Below are positions 25,748 through 34,492 of a stretch of DNA of 64,000 nucleotides, piece after piece. Positions within the stretch are counted from its first letter, which is position 1. The number at the start of each line of letters is the position of its first letter. The notes below the pieces were generated by a model, which made no database searches, was not told where the DNA came from, and saw only the letters and a list, made by a program, of their open reading frames with translations. Source of the stretch: Acidobacteriaceae bacterium (lineage in GTDB: Bacteria; Acidobacteriota; Terriglobia; Terriglobales; Acidobacteriaceae); assembly GCA_030041435.1 (NCBI GenBank), contig JASHNW010000064.1:1-64000 (forward strand), written 5' to 3'. A program made the translations under genes and the position numbers.

Positions 25748-27232
25748 TTACTGCTTCGCGGGAATCGGGGCCGTCGTCTGTTCCATGTTGAGGCGGTTCT
25801 TGTGGCACATATCGCAGAACGCCATGTTGTTGGCCTGATCGTTCACCAGCAGATCGGGCTGCGCCGACGCATGCGGCTGGTGGCAGGAGAGGCAGCTCAG
25901 TTTCGTCTTCACCTTGCTCTGGTTGGTGGGATCCATCACGTCGGAAACCGGGTGATACTCCACCGGATGCCCCAGCCCAAAGCGCAGCGGCAAGATCGGC
26001 ACTTTGTTCTTCTGGTAGTAGTCCCCGGGCAGCGTCACCGCGCCGTTGAAGATCGTCAGATTGCCGTCGGCCGTTTTCTGCGGAACGGAATCGGGTCCGT
26101 GGCACTCGAGGCACAGTCCATTGCCCGCCACACGCAACAGCTTCTCGTTGTCCCCGCCGTGCGGCGTGTGGCAAATGCCGCAGGCCTGCCCAAATGCGGG
26201 CTGATGGTGGAAGGGCTTCTTCCGCAGGTCGTCGATATCCGTGTGGCAACCGGTGCAGATGCTCACCCCATTCGTCTTCGGCAGCCCCGGCTCCCTGCTC
26301 GCGTGCGGGCTGTGGCAGTCCGTGCAGTCGCCCATCGCCCCCGGATGCGGCACCTTCGCCCCGGCAATCAGCTTTACCTGATCGTCGTGGCATGTCCCGC
26401 ACAGCGACTTGATGTCCGTCTGCGTCAGCACCACCTTGCCGTCCTTCGCCTGCGCGTGGCAGGTATCGCAGCCGCCCGGCGCAAAGGGAGGATGCGTAAA
26501 CTTCGCCATCAGCTTCGGCTGCGCCGACTGATGCGGATCGTGGCACTCGAGGCAGTCAGCCGTCGCAAACGGCTGGTTGTCGTGCGCCTTCTGGAGGTCG
26601 GCATCCTTCGCGTCATGGCAGTCGAGGCACAGCGCCGGAGCCGGCTTGGTCAGGTGAAACTGATTTTCCGGCGTAGGATCCGGACCGGTTTTATGGATCG
26701 TGTGGCACGTGTCGCACCCCATATCGAGCGCGGCATGCCGGCTGCCTTTGTCCGGCACGTGGAGTCCCGTGTCGTGGCAGCTCAGGCACAGATTCTCTTT
26801 CTCCCCGCCCGAGGTCGGCTTCAGCAGCTGATTCTTGTTGTCGCTCGTATGCGGATCGTGGCACGCCAGGCAATCCCGCACCGCGGGCGGATGCACCGTG
26901 CCCTGGATGTCCGCGGCCTTTTTGTCCGCATGGCAGCTCACGCACAGTGACACCGGTGTCGCGGTGATCAGCTTCACCCGCGTCACATCTTTGTTGACGC
27001 GGATCTCATGGCAGCTCAGGCACCCCATGGCCATCGCCGAATGCACCGACTTGCCCTTTGTCTTGTCCTGATGGCATTCCAGGCACTTCGCCGGGTCCGT
27101 CTTCGCGTCCAGCGGCACCGGATGAATTTGCGCCGGCGCGCGCGTGCTCAGCAACGCGGCAAGTGCCATGCCGAGCCAGACACACCTGATGAGAGCGCGT
27201 CCCCGCCCGCATCCCCACATGGTCCGGCCCAT
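25748..27232 (-). CDS. Secreted 16-haem c-type cytochrome
   Basis: I count 16 CXXCH motifs in order: CLECH, CLSCH, CVSCH, CLACH, CLSCH, CDTCH, CLDCH, CLECH, CDTCH, CGTCH, CTDCH, CTGCH, CGICH, CLECH, CLSCH, CDMCH. Several occur as doubled CXXCH-x-PH repeats (cytochrome c3/NrfB/DmsE-like). A signal sequence (GMALAALLSTRAPAQ) is present and there is no lipobox or membrane anchor. The density, about one haem per 30 residues, suits a molecular wire. The start is uncertain: ATGs at 27232 and 27280 are possible and the frame opens at 27301; GGAGG is one base from the 27232 ATG. It lies upstream of, and is co-transcribed with, an NHL protein. Confidence 0.88.
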   Translation of the reverse strand: MGRTMWGCGRGRALIRCVWLGMALAALLSTRAPAQIHPVPLDAKTDPAKCLECHQDKTKGKSVHSAMAMGCLSCHEIRVNKDVTRVKLITATPVSLCVSCHADKKAADIQGTVHPPAVRDCLACHDPHTSDNKNQLLKPTSGGEKENLCLSCHDTGLHVPDKGSRHAALDMGCDTCHTIHKTGPDPTPENQFHLTKPAPALCLDCHDAKDADLQKAHDNQPFATADCLECHDPHQSAQPKLMAKFTHPPFAPGGCDTCHAQAKDGKVVLTQTDIKSLCGTCHDDQVKLIAGAKVPHPGAMGDCTDCHSPHASREPGLPKTNGVSICTGCHTDIDDLRKKPFHHQPAFGQACGICHTPHGGDNEKLLRVAGNGLCLECHGPDSVPQKTADGNLTIFNGAVTLPGDYYQKNKVPILPLRFGLGHPVEYHPVSDVMDPTNQSKVKTKLSCLSCHQPHASAQPDLLVNDQANNMAFCDMCHKNRLNMEQTTAPIPAKQ

Positions 27233-27347
27233 GCCTCCGGGGTCTCTGCGGATTGGTCTCTGCAGCGTGGTGGACGTCATAGATGAACCAACAGCGCGCA
27301 TTCAGTTCCTGCAAGGCCCATTAAAACCAACCCGGGTGCCTCCCGGC

Positions 27348-27363
27348 TGTGCGATATATCACC
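27348..27363. promoter_or_regulatory. CRP-like site in a divergent cytochrome promoter region
   Basis: TGTGC-GATATA-TCACC matches the CRP consensus TGTGA-N6-TCACA at 8 of 10 positions. It lies between the divergent 16-haem and 4-haem genes. The rest of this ~380-bp intergenic stretch (27233-27613) shows no gene. A perfect version of the same motif is in the other divergent region of the locus. Confidence 0.35.
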
Positions 27364-27613
27364 GACGTCATGTACCCGCATCCTCGCCGATCCGGGCCGG
27401 TTCCATTGCGCACTCCGTGCGGAGGTCTCCTGCCGTTGCATCCTTCCCCTCGCCCGAACTGCTGGCCGCCTTTCTCTAATGCGCTCGCTTGCTGCGCCCC
27501 TGGCTTGCCAGGCGCTCCGCCGCCTGTTCCGGGAATGGTCACTCGCACTGCCCCACTGAAGTTCCGCCGGACCCCGGACGATGAGCACAGTAAGCCCAGG
27601 GAGGCTCGGCTCG

Positions 27614-28468
27614 GTGAATCGAAGGGTGTTGCTCGCAGTGGTGTTCCTGGCGGCCGCGGGTGTGGCGGCGGCCCAGATCGTGTCGCCGTCGACGGATGTT
27701 CTCGGCGCACACCTCAACTACGGCCGCGGCTGCGGCGCCTGCCACGCGCCCCACAGCGGCGCCACCGGCAACGGCAGCGCCCCATCCGCCGGCTCCGGAT
27801 CCGGAAACGTCGCCCTCTGGGGCGAGGATGTTTCCAGCCTGTACGGCAAAACCATCGTCACCGGCGGCGGCGCCTATGTCGAAGTCCTGCCCACCAGCAT
27901 GTCCGCTGCGACGCCCGACGTTGCCGGGATGCTCACCTGTCTCAGCTGCCACGACGGCAACTATGCGCAGACTGCCATGATGAAGAACAAAATCTATGAG
28001 GCCCTGCCGTCCACATACGGCACCGCCAACTCCGTTCCCACCCTCATCGGCGTCAATGGAAACTACCTCAGCGAACATCCTGTCGGCCTCAGCGCCGCCA
28101 TCACCTGCGGCAGCTCGTCCGGCTGGGACTGCACCCAGTCCAACGGCGTTATTCACATGACCGGGGCGCGTTCCTCGCAGTTCGTCTCCAACTACGGCTT
28201 TTTCGTCCAGCCGGGCAGTTACAACAACACCGCCGTAGTGGTGTGCACCACCTGCCACGAGCCGCATGTCATGAACGTCGTCACCGTCGCCAGAGGTTCC
28301 AGCTCTGGCTTGCCCGCGGGCACCTACGCCACCATGTTCTTCCTGCGTGCGCCCTACAATCCCAACGATCCCAACCCGCAGTCCAATCAAACTGCGCAGT
28401 TTTGCCGCCAGTGCCACGCCGACAAATCGAACGAGATGAATGGCAGCACCGCCAGAACCGTGTTTTGA
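27614..28468 (+). CDS. Secreted tetrahaem c-type cytochrome, copy 1
   Basis: GTG 27614 is favoured over ATG 27581 because GGGAGG lies 9 nt upstream and the signal peptide (VNRRVLLAVVFLAAAGVAAAQ) then aligns with that of its paralogue. The 284 residues hold four CXXCH sites (CGACH, CLSCH, CTTCH, CRQCH) with long haem-free stretches. The start DVLGAHLNYGRGCGACHAPH and the end QTAQFCRQCHADKSNEMNGS are shared with the copy at 34493. Probably periplasmic. It is divergent from the 16-haem gene and convergent with the 12-haem gene. Its electron partners are not known. Confidence 0.87.
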   Translation: MNRRVLLAVVFLAAAGVAAAQIVSPSTDVLGAHLNYGRGCGACHAPHSGATGNGSAPSAGSGSGNVALWGEDVSSLYGKTIVTGGGAYVEVLPTSMSAATPDVAGMLTCLSCHDGNYAQTAMMKNKIYEALPSTYGTANSVPTLIGVNGNYLSEHPVGLSAAITCGSSSGWDCTQSNGVIHMTGARSSQFVSNYGFFVQPGSYNNTAVVVCTTCHEPHVMNVVTVARGSSSGLPAGTYATMFFLRAPYNPNDPNPQSNQTAQFCRQCHADKSNEMNGSTARTVF

Positions 28469-28506
28469 AATTCTGCAAACCCTCTGCCGGCGATGCTGGC
28501 GGGGGG

Positions 28507-30399
28507 TCACTTCCTTCCGCCCAGCCCGCGCCGCACCACCATCGACGTTACCGTCCCGTCCGGATTGTGCGCCGTCCCGTGGCAGGCCAGAACGCAAGTA
28601 TTCGCGGCGTGACTGTAGGAGATGGGCAGGCCGCCGGTCGGCGCCACCACATTCATGTCGAAATTCACCAGCCGCTCGCCGCTGATGCTTCCGCTGGTGG
28701 CCCCCATGCCGTGCGCCGTATGGCACGTGGAGCAACTGAAGCCCGCGCTGATGTGACTGGCGTGCTGGTTCCAGCTCGCGCTCTGCACGACCTTCGATAA
28801 GTCATGGCACTTGGCACACAGCCCGTAAGGCCCATTCACGCTCAGGTCCGGATTGGGAAAGAGATTCGAGATCCGGCTGCCCGGCGTGGCCGCCTGGCTG
28901 AACTCGTAGCGCCGCTCCAGAATGTGCGTCCACTTCGATCCGTGCGGGCCGTTCGCTCCCGTGCCCCCGAACTCGCGGTTGTCATCGCTGTTGTGGCAGT
29001 CGGTGCAGAAGATCTGCGATCCCATGGCGCGGCCCTGCGTCACGCCATCCAAGTTCAGCATGTACGAGCGCAGGCTCGGCTGCGGATACGGGCTGCTCCG
29101 CGGATGCATCACCGGATGGCTCGACGTCGCTGTGACCGCAAACTGCGGAATCAGATTCAGCGGATCGCCCGCCGACACCGCGCGCACCGGGAAGTATCCG
29201 TAGATCGGCAGCACCTGTTTGCCCGCGCTCGTCCCGTGGCAGCGCAGGCAGTTCTCGTATTGATTCACCGCAGGCGTGAGCACCGTGACTCCGTCGCTGG
29301 CGCTGATGCCGAGTGCGCCCTTCTGCGAGACACGGATGAGCGGCGGCGGCGGGAACAGGCTCACAGCTTCTGAGCCATGCGCATTGTGGCAGTCCACGCA
29401 GGTTGCGTGCCGGTTGTTGTTCAGCAGCACCGCCTCCGCCGCATCGTGGGGATTCGTGGAGGTCGGGAACGGATGCCCCACCTTGGGCGAGGCGTATTCG
29501 GCGAACACATTCTCCCAGGTCGGCATAGGCGAAACATTCGCGCCGTTGTGGCACCCCATGCACGCCTGCTCGTTCTGCCCGCGCAGCAGCCGCGCCGTGC
29601 TGCCCGCGTTGTGCGGCGTGTGGCATGCGATGCACGCGTCCGCCCCTACCGTCGTGTAACTGCCCAGCTGTGCCGTAGACGCAATCTTGTCGCTGGAGAG
29701 CGCATGCGCGCTCGTTGCCCAGTCCGCCAGCGGATTCACGTGCCCGCTCATCTGCCGCGCCGGATCGTGGCAGGCCAGGCACAGCGCGCCGTACGAGCTG
29801 TCCTTCACCAGAAAATTCTGCGATACCACATCTCGCGCCTGCACGTGCGGGTCGTGGCACGACGTGCACTCGACGTTGCCGCCGATCAGCTTCACTGCGC
29901 CGGTAGGATCTGCGGTCTTGCCGCTGGCTGCCAGCGTGGACACCAGATCGACGTTGTCTTTGAGCGGCATCGCCAGGCTGAAGGGGTGCTGCGGCTGCAT
30001 GTTGCTGCCGAAAACATCCTGGGTGTACATGGATCCCTTCATCGTCACCTGGCCGTACGCCACCGTCGTTCCCACGGCAACCGTCCCGTCGTGGCAGCTA
30101 AGGCACTGGTTGCTCACACGGCCGAGCGTTGGCTGGCGGCCCGTATTGGCTTCTGTGGTGCTGGTGTAGCTGGTGTACACCTGCGTGGTCAGTTTTTGGT
30201 TCCACAGGCCCCGGTTCAGTCCCGAGTGTGGCGCGTGGCAGTAGGAGCAGGCGTCAGGACGCGCGCCCGTAATCGGCGACTGGCTGCCGGGCCCCAGATT
30301 GTGCACCCCCATCACATCGACTGAGCTCTGCCCGTGCACGCCCGTCCCGCTCAGCGCCAGCGCGATCGCGAGCCCCGCCCCCATCGCCCCGCGCCTCAC
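28507..30399 (-). CDS. Secreted 12-haem c-type cytochrome with one CX3CH site
   Basis: This 630-residue protein has a signal peptide (AGLAIALALSGTGVHG). Eleven CXXCH motifs (CSYCH, CLSCH, CTSCH, CLACH, CIACH, CMGCH, CVDCH, CLRCH, CTDCH, CAKCH, CSTCH) are followed by a twelfth likely site with three intervening residues, CVLACH, near the C-terminus. CX3CH haem sites are rare and can need a particular lyase. The GTG start overlaps the NHL stop (GTGA), so translation is coupled in the isomerase-barrel-NHL-cytochrome operon. There is no lipobox, so if it is surface-exposed it must be held by the barrel. Convergent with copy 1 of the tetrahaem gene. Confidence 0.88.
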   Translation of the reverse strand: MRRGAMGAGLAIALALSGTGVHGQSSVDVMGVHNLGPGSQSPITGARPDACSYCHAPHSGLNRGLWNQKLTTQVYTSYTSTTEANTGRQPTLGRVSNQCLSCHDGTVAVGTTVAYGQVTMKGSMYTQDVFGSNMQPQHPFSLAMPLKDNVDLVSTLAASGKTADPTGAVKLIGGNVECTSCHDPHVQARDVVSQNFLVKDSSYGALCLACHDPARQMSGHVNPLADWATSAHALSSDKIASTAQLGSYTTVGADACIACHTPHNAGSTARLLRGQNEQACMGCHNGANVSPMPTWENVFAEYASPKVGHPFPTSTNPHDAAEAVLLNNNRHATCVDCHNAHGSEAVSLFPPPPLIRVSQKGALGISASDGVTVLTPAVNQYENCLRCHGTSAGKQVLPIYGYFPVRAVSAGDPLNLIPQFAVTATSSHPVMHPRSSPYPQPSLRSYMLNLDGVTQGRAMGSQIFCTDCHNSDDNREFGGTGANGPHGSKWTHILERRYEFSQAATPGSRISNLFPNPDLSVNGPYGLCAKCHDLSKVVQSASWNQHASHISAGFSCSTCHTAHGMGATSGSISGERLVNFDMNVVAPTGGLPISYSHAANTCVLACHGTAHNPDGTVTSMVVRRGLGGRK

Positions 30400-31493
30400 G
30401 GCTGGTCTCCCCGCGCCGCGGTCCGCAAGCCGGCATAGCGAAACACCTGCACGCGGCGGTTAAACGAATCCACCACGAACACGCGGTCGTCGCGATCGAT
30501 GAACAAACCCGTCGGCAGCTGGAACTCACCTGCATGTGTGCCTGCCGCGCCGAAGTAGTACAGCAGCTGTCCCTGCCGGTTGAACACCTGCACCACTCCC
30601 CACAGCGCGTCCACCACGTACAAGTCGCCTTCCGAATCTACGCCGGCCGCCTTCGGCCGAAACATCGCCCCCGGCTGGTCGCCGATCCTCCCGATCGCGT
30701 ATTCGAATTTCCCTGCGCGGTCGAACACCTGCACGCGGAAGTTCATCGCGTCCACCACCAGCAGGTTGTCGCCCTCCAGGCGCAGCTCGGTCGGGAAATT
30801 GAATTCACCCTCCGCTTCCCCTCTCTGGCCGATGGTCGCCAGCACCGTGCCCTGCATGTCGAGGACGTACACCTTGTCGCGCAGCGTGTCGGTCACGAAA
30901 ATCCGCTGCGCGGCCGAATCCACCGCGATGCCCGTCGGCCGTTTGAAATATCCTTCGCCGCCCTTCAGTGCGCCGATTGCCCGTACAAACTTCCCGCCCG
31001 GCTCGAAGACAAAAATCACCCCCGTGTCCGAATCCGTGACGTAGATGTTGTCCTGGGCATCCACCGCCACGCATTGCGGCGACAACATCGAAAATTGTTT
31101 TCCGAGGTGCTGCAGGAATTTGTATTTATGCTGCTCGAAGTCGAAGATGTGTACGCCCGCCGCTCCCGGATCCGTCACGATGACCCTTCCCCGCGAATCC
31201 TCCGCCACGCTGTACGGCCGCACCATGGAGCGGTAGTCCGGCTCACCGGCGATTACATCCCACACCTTGTTCCAGAAGCCCCGGTTCGTCTTTACCTCCG
31301 CTTCGGAGTGGAAGCTTCGCTCCCAGGTGAGCGTGCGCCCGCCATCGAGCGACATCTCCCACATCTCCGGCGGCGTAGCGGACTTCGCCGGCCGTGCGGC
31401 CGACAGCGGGGCAGACAGCACCGCGAGGCCGGCCAGCATCAGAGCCGCGCTCCGCCATCTCCGCCGCAATCCGCTTAGAAGAAGTTGAACCAT
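30396..31493 (-). CDS. Secreted NHL-repeat beta-propeller protein of the barrel-cytochrome operon
   Basis: This 365-residue protein has a signal peptide (ALMLAGLAVLSAPLSAA) and six NHL blades (RPYSVAEDSRGRVIVTD, SPQCVAVDAQDNIYVTD, RPTGIAVDSAAQRIFVTD and others). Its start lies inside the 3' end of the barrel gene (19-bp overlap), and its stop is shared with the next GTG (GTGA). Barrel, propeller and 12-haem cytochrome are thus made as a coupled set, which supports a complex. It is paralogous in architecture to the NHL protein at 24437. A scaffold or docking role is inferred. Confidence 0.84.
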   Translation of the reverse strand: MVQLLLSGLRRRWRSAALMLAGLAVLSAPLSAARPAKSATPPEMWEMSLDGGRTLTWERSFHSEAEVKTNRGFWNKVWDVIAGEPDYRSMVRPYSVAEDSRGRVIVTDPGAAGVHIFDFEQHKYKFLQHLGKQFSMLSPQCVAVDAQDNIYVTDSDTGVIFVFEPGGKFVRAIGALKGGEGYFKRPTGIAVDSAAQRIFVTDTLRDKVYVLDMQGTVLATIGQRGEAEGEFNFPTELRLEGDNLLVVDAMNFRVQVFDRAGKFEYAIGRIGDQPGAMFRPKAAGVDSEGDLYVVDALWGVVQVFNRQGQLLYYFGAAGTHAGEFQLPTGLFIDRDDRVFVVDSFNRRVQVFRYAGLRTAARGDQP

Positions 31494-33310
31494 CGCGATA
31501 TCCCGAAGTAATACGACGCCACAATCTGCGGTGGCAGCCCGGTACCCCCGAAACCCTGCTCCAGCCGTGCATAGCCGCTCGTGTAATACAGCTTGCGCGT
31601 CTGGTACTGGATCAGCGCGTTATATTGTTCGTTCTGGTTGGCCGACGATAGCCCGTCGCTGGAGATGTTGCTGTTCGCGCGCGCATAGGCCGCCTCCAGG
31701 ATCAGCTTCTTCACCGGCGTGCTCGCCAGCCCAAAGGAATAACTGCTGCCTCCGTACAAAGCGATCAGGCTCGCCGGAATCACCGGCGGCGGCACCGGGA
31801 TTGTCGTCAGTCCTCCACCCGTCGTCAGCGCCTGCCCGCTGGCTTTGGAGTAGCTGCCGTTCGCGTTGATCCACGCCCCATAACCCATGCTGGCGTTGTA
31901 GCTCTCGCTGCTGCTCGTCGTTCCTGCCTGCTCCGTCAGCCCCGTCTGTGACGCGCCCGCGCCCGCGCTCACGTTGAACTGGCCCCACCGCCTCCGCACA
32001 TTCACCGTGTAGTTGTAAAACGAGTTCATGTACGTCACCAGCAGCGTCTGCACGTTCTGCGCGTACCCGAACGTCCCGTTCACGTGCCATCCCGCAATCT
32101 CCCGCGAGTAATTGCCGCTGGCCGAGAAGCCCAGCGTGTCCTGGCCCGTCTGGTCGTCCACGTTTTCCGTCACCGTCACCGATCCGTTGAAGGTCCCCTC
32201 CAGAAGGTTCTGCATATACGTCGCGCTTCCGCCGTACGACCGCACGCCGTAGCTTTCTCCCAGAAACGTCTGCGTCCGCAGCTCGCCGAACAGCGACGTC
32301 TGCAGGTGCGGCATCGGCGTGTATGTCGCCACGCCCAGCACGTCCAGAGAATTCGACGTCTCATTCGCATTGATCCCCGCCACCACTCCGCCGGCCGCCA
32401 CAATCGACTGCAGCAATTGCCCGCTCAAATTGTCCGAGTATGTTGTATTCGCCAGGAAGGCCAGCTTTTCCGTCGGGTGCACCGCCGCCGCCGCGGTAAT
32501 CAGATCGATCGTTCCGCTCGTGGACGTTCCCAGATAGCTGCTGCTGAACTGCGACCGGTTGTAGCCGGCTGAAACCGACCCCTGCAACGGCAGCAGGTGG
32601 GTTACATTGATCCCCTCCGCGTCGTCGCTGGAGTGCGTCTCGGCAGGCAACCCCTCGCTCACCACATCCGGAATCAGCGATTGCGCGCCCCCGTTTGCGT
32701 AGTACGCGCCCATGTTGAAACCCGCCAGCTTGTATCCCGAATGCAGATTCAGCGAGTGAAACGCGTTTTGCCCTTCGTCGTTCACCCCATACACCGAATA
32801 CTGGCTCGTGCCCTGCTGGTACCCGGCGGAGAAACTCGGCGCGTTTTGCAGATTTTCGCTCCAGTTAACCCCCAGCGTGCCGCTGTTGCCGTGAGTCACG
32901 TAATTCGGCAGGCCCGGAACGGCATAGTTCCCTTCGCTGTTGTAGGCCTTTGAATAACTGATCGAGCCGGGAAAATGGCTGCCGCCGAAGATATTGCTGC
33001 TCAGGTTGACTCCGCTGGCGTTGGAGATGGACTGAAAATCCGAATCCGCCCGCGATTGGTTCAGATAGTAACTGGCCGTGAACGACAGAAAGTTGGGGTT
33101 ATAGTATTGCCCCGTCAGCGTGCCCGCTCCCGCCAGCGCCCATGTGTGGTCCGACTCGGTTTCATTCCCGTATTCGGCGGAGTAACCCGGTGAGACTGTC
33201 CCGCTCAGGTGTGTGCTCAGCTGGCCGAGTTTCACTTGCGCAGCCACTGGCCATCCCAGCAGCAGTACCCCTGCCTGTGCCAGCCACGCAACTCGTTGCC
33301 AACTCACCAC
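31475..33310 (-). CDS. Outer-membrane beta-barrel protein, candidate porin of a porin-cytochrome conduit
   Basis: GTG 33310 gives 611 residues with a signal peptide (VAWLAQAGVLLLGWPVAAQ); AAGGA lies 9 nt upstream. The frame runs on to 33424, but those residues are low-complexity and overlap the isomerase gene. The mature part is made of alternating amphipathic strands rich in Y, S, N and G with no helices or cysteines. It ends ISRWFNFF, the C-terminal aromatic signature read by the BAM machinery. By composition it is a large (~20 or more strands) barrel, as in MtrB/OmbB-type proteins that hold multihaem cytochromes in the outer membrane. Sequence identity to MtrB was not evident; the role rests on gene context. 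Confidence 0.75.
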   Translation of the reverse strand: MVSWQRVAWLAQAGVLLLGWPVAAQVKLGQLSTHLSGTVSPGYSAEYGNETESDHTWALAGAGTLTGQYYNPNFLSFTASYYLNQSRADSDFQSISNASGVNLSSNIFGGSHFPGSISYSKAYNSEGNYAVPGLPNYVTHGNSGTLGVNWSENLQNAPSFSAGYQQGTSQYSVYGVNDEGQNAFHSLNLHSGYKLAGFNMGAYYANGGAQSLIPDVVSEGLPAETHSSDDAEGINVTHLLPLQGSVSAGYNRSQFSSSYLGTSTSGTIDLITAAAAVHPTEKLAFLANTTYSDNLSGQLLQSIVAAGGVVAGINANETSNSLDVLGVATYTPMPHLQTSLFGELRTQTFLGESYGVRSYGGSATYMQNLLEGTFNGSVTVTENVDDQTGQDTLGFSASGNYSREIAGWHVNGTFGYAQNVQTLLVTYMNSFYNYTVNVRRRWGQFNVSAGAGASQTGLTEQAGTTSSSESYNASMGYGAWINANGSYSKASGQALTTGGGLTTIPVPPPVIPASLIALYGGSSYSFGLASTPVKKLILEAAYARANSNISSDGLSSANQNEQYNALIQYQTRKLYYTSGYARLEQGFGGTGLPPQIVASYYFGISRWFNFF

Positions 33311-33380
33311 TCTGTGCCATCCTTCACCCGGAGTTCCGCGGCCCCTGGTCTCCGCGTCGCCTCCTGGCACTTCCCGCGCC

Positions 33381-34406
33381 TCACTGCAACTCTTCGACCT
33401 TCGCGTTCTGCCGCAGCCGCGCATCCAGCGCAGCGCGCAACTGGTTTCTCTTGTTCTCGTGCAGTTGCTTTTCCAGCTGTGCTTTCACTTCGTCGAACGT
33501 CGCCAGCCCCGCAGGCGTGTGCGCGCCCAGCCGCACGATCGTCCAGGCCTGATCGAGCTGGATCAAATCGCTCACCTCGCCCACATGCATTCCGCGCAGC
33601 GTCGCCGCCACCGGAGGCGGCAATTGATCCACCGGCACCGGCTTGTGCTGGCCCATCATCACGCGGTAGTCATCGTCGGAGGCTTTCTCCGCCAGCAGCC
33701 CAAATTCTTCTGCTGACCTCGTCGCCTTCGCCTGGCGCAGCGCCTGTTCCGCCCGCTTCCTTCCCTCGCTCAGCTGGGCGGCCGTGGCATTCGCCGGAGG
33801 CAGCACAGAAATCGTCTGGAAGGTGTAGGACTCCGGGTGCTCGAACCGCGCCGGGTTTTTCCCGTAGTAAGCCCGCGCCTCAGCCTCGGAAACTGTGCTC
33901 CGGTTCTCCACTTCCGTCTTCAGCAGCGCATCGATCAGCAGCGACCGCCGAATCTTCTCGTCCAGCAGCTTCTGCGAACCCTGAAAATCGCCCTGCACGA
34001 ATGCACGAAATGCATCCGGTGAACCAAACTGTTTGCGGAATTCCGCTTCCGCCCGCTGCATCTGCGCCGGCGCAATCGTCATCTTCCGCCGCAGCGCTTC
34101 CTGATACACCAGCTCCTCGAAAATCATCATCTTCATCGCGCCGTCGCGAATTTGCGCTTCCAGCGGTTTCGGAATTCCGTTGTGCTGCCCTGCGTACGGA
34201 AAAATCGCATATTCCTCGCGCAGCAGGTCCGCGCCCGTCAGCACCGCGCCATTCACCCGTGCCACCGGCATATTCGCCGCGGGCTGTGCCGCCGTCTGCT
34301 GAACAGGCGGCTGGCTCAGCGCCGTCGGCGCATGCGATGCCACCTGAGCCCCGGCTGTCGCGCACACCAGCAGCAGAATCGCGGAAATTGAGTTTGTGTG
34401 CTTCAT
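33381..34406 (-). CDS. SurA/parvulin-like peptidyl-prolyl isomerase, periplasmic
   Basis: The ATG at 34406 follows CCAGGACGGTCAAC and gives 341 residues with a signal peptide (SISAILLLVCATAGAQ). An N-terminal helical chaperone region (VNGAVLTGADLLREEYA ... FEELVYQEALRR) precedes a PpiC-type segment (SYTFQTISVLPP, SAEEFGLLAEKASDD, LIQLDQAWTIVRLG). Such proteins help barrels and secreted cytochromes fold, and they occur in many porin-cytochrome gene sets. It is the first gene of the isomerase-barrel-NHL-12-haem operon, with a strong terminator only 32 bp upstream of its ATG. Confidence 0.82.
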   Translation of the reverse strand: MKHTNSISAILLLVCATAGAQVASHAPTALSQPPVQQTAAQPAANMPVARVNGAVLTGADLLREEYAIFPYAGQHNGIPKPLEAQIRDGAMKMMIFEELVYQEALRRKMTIAPAQMQRAEAEFRKQFGSPDAFRAFVQGDFQGSQKLLDEKIRRSLLIDALLKTEVENRSTVSEAEARAYYGKNPARFEHPESYTFQTISVLPPANATAAQLSEGRKRAEQALRQAKATRSAEEFGLLAEKASDDDYRVMMGQHKPVPVDQLPPPVAATLRGMHVGEVSDLIQLDQAWTIVRLGAHTPAGLATFDEVKAQLEKQLHENKRNQLRAALDARLRQNAKVEELQ

Positions 34407-34437
34407 GTTGACCGTCCTGGGTGACGTTGTTGCCCGG

Positions 34438-34472
34438 AAAAAAAGGGAGGGAAGTCTGTCGCACCCCTCCCT
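34438..34472 (-). terminator. Rho-independent terminator after tetrahaem copy 2
   Basis: On the minus strand AGGGAGGG and CCCTCCCT form a perfect 8-bp stem around a 13-nt loop, followed by a run of seven T (34444-34438). It starts 21 nt after the tetrahaem stop. The isomerase ATG is at 34406, so the downstream operon must rely on read-through or a very short promoter. Confidence 0.85.
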
Positions 34473-34492
34473 GTCATGCTTTGCAGCAAAGG

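Noticed and set aside
24533-26950. Long + strand open frame (805 codons) opposite the NHL and 16-haem genes
   Set aside because: No recognisable motif, while the minus strand gives NHL blades and 16 CXXCH sites.
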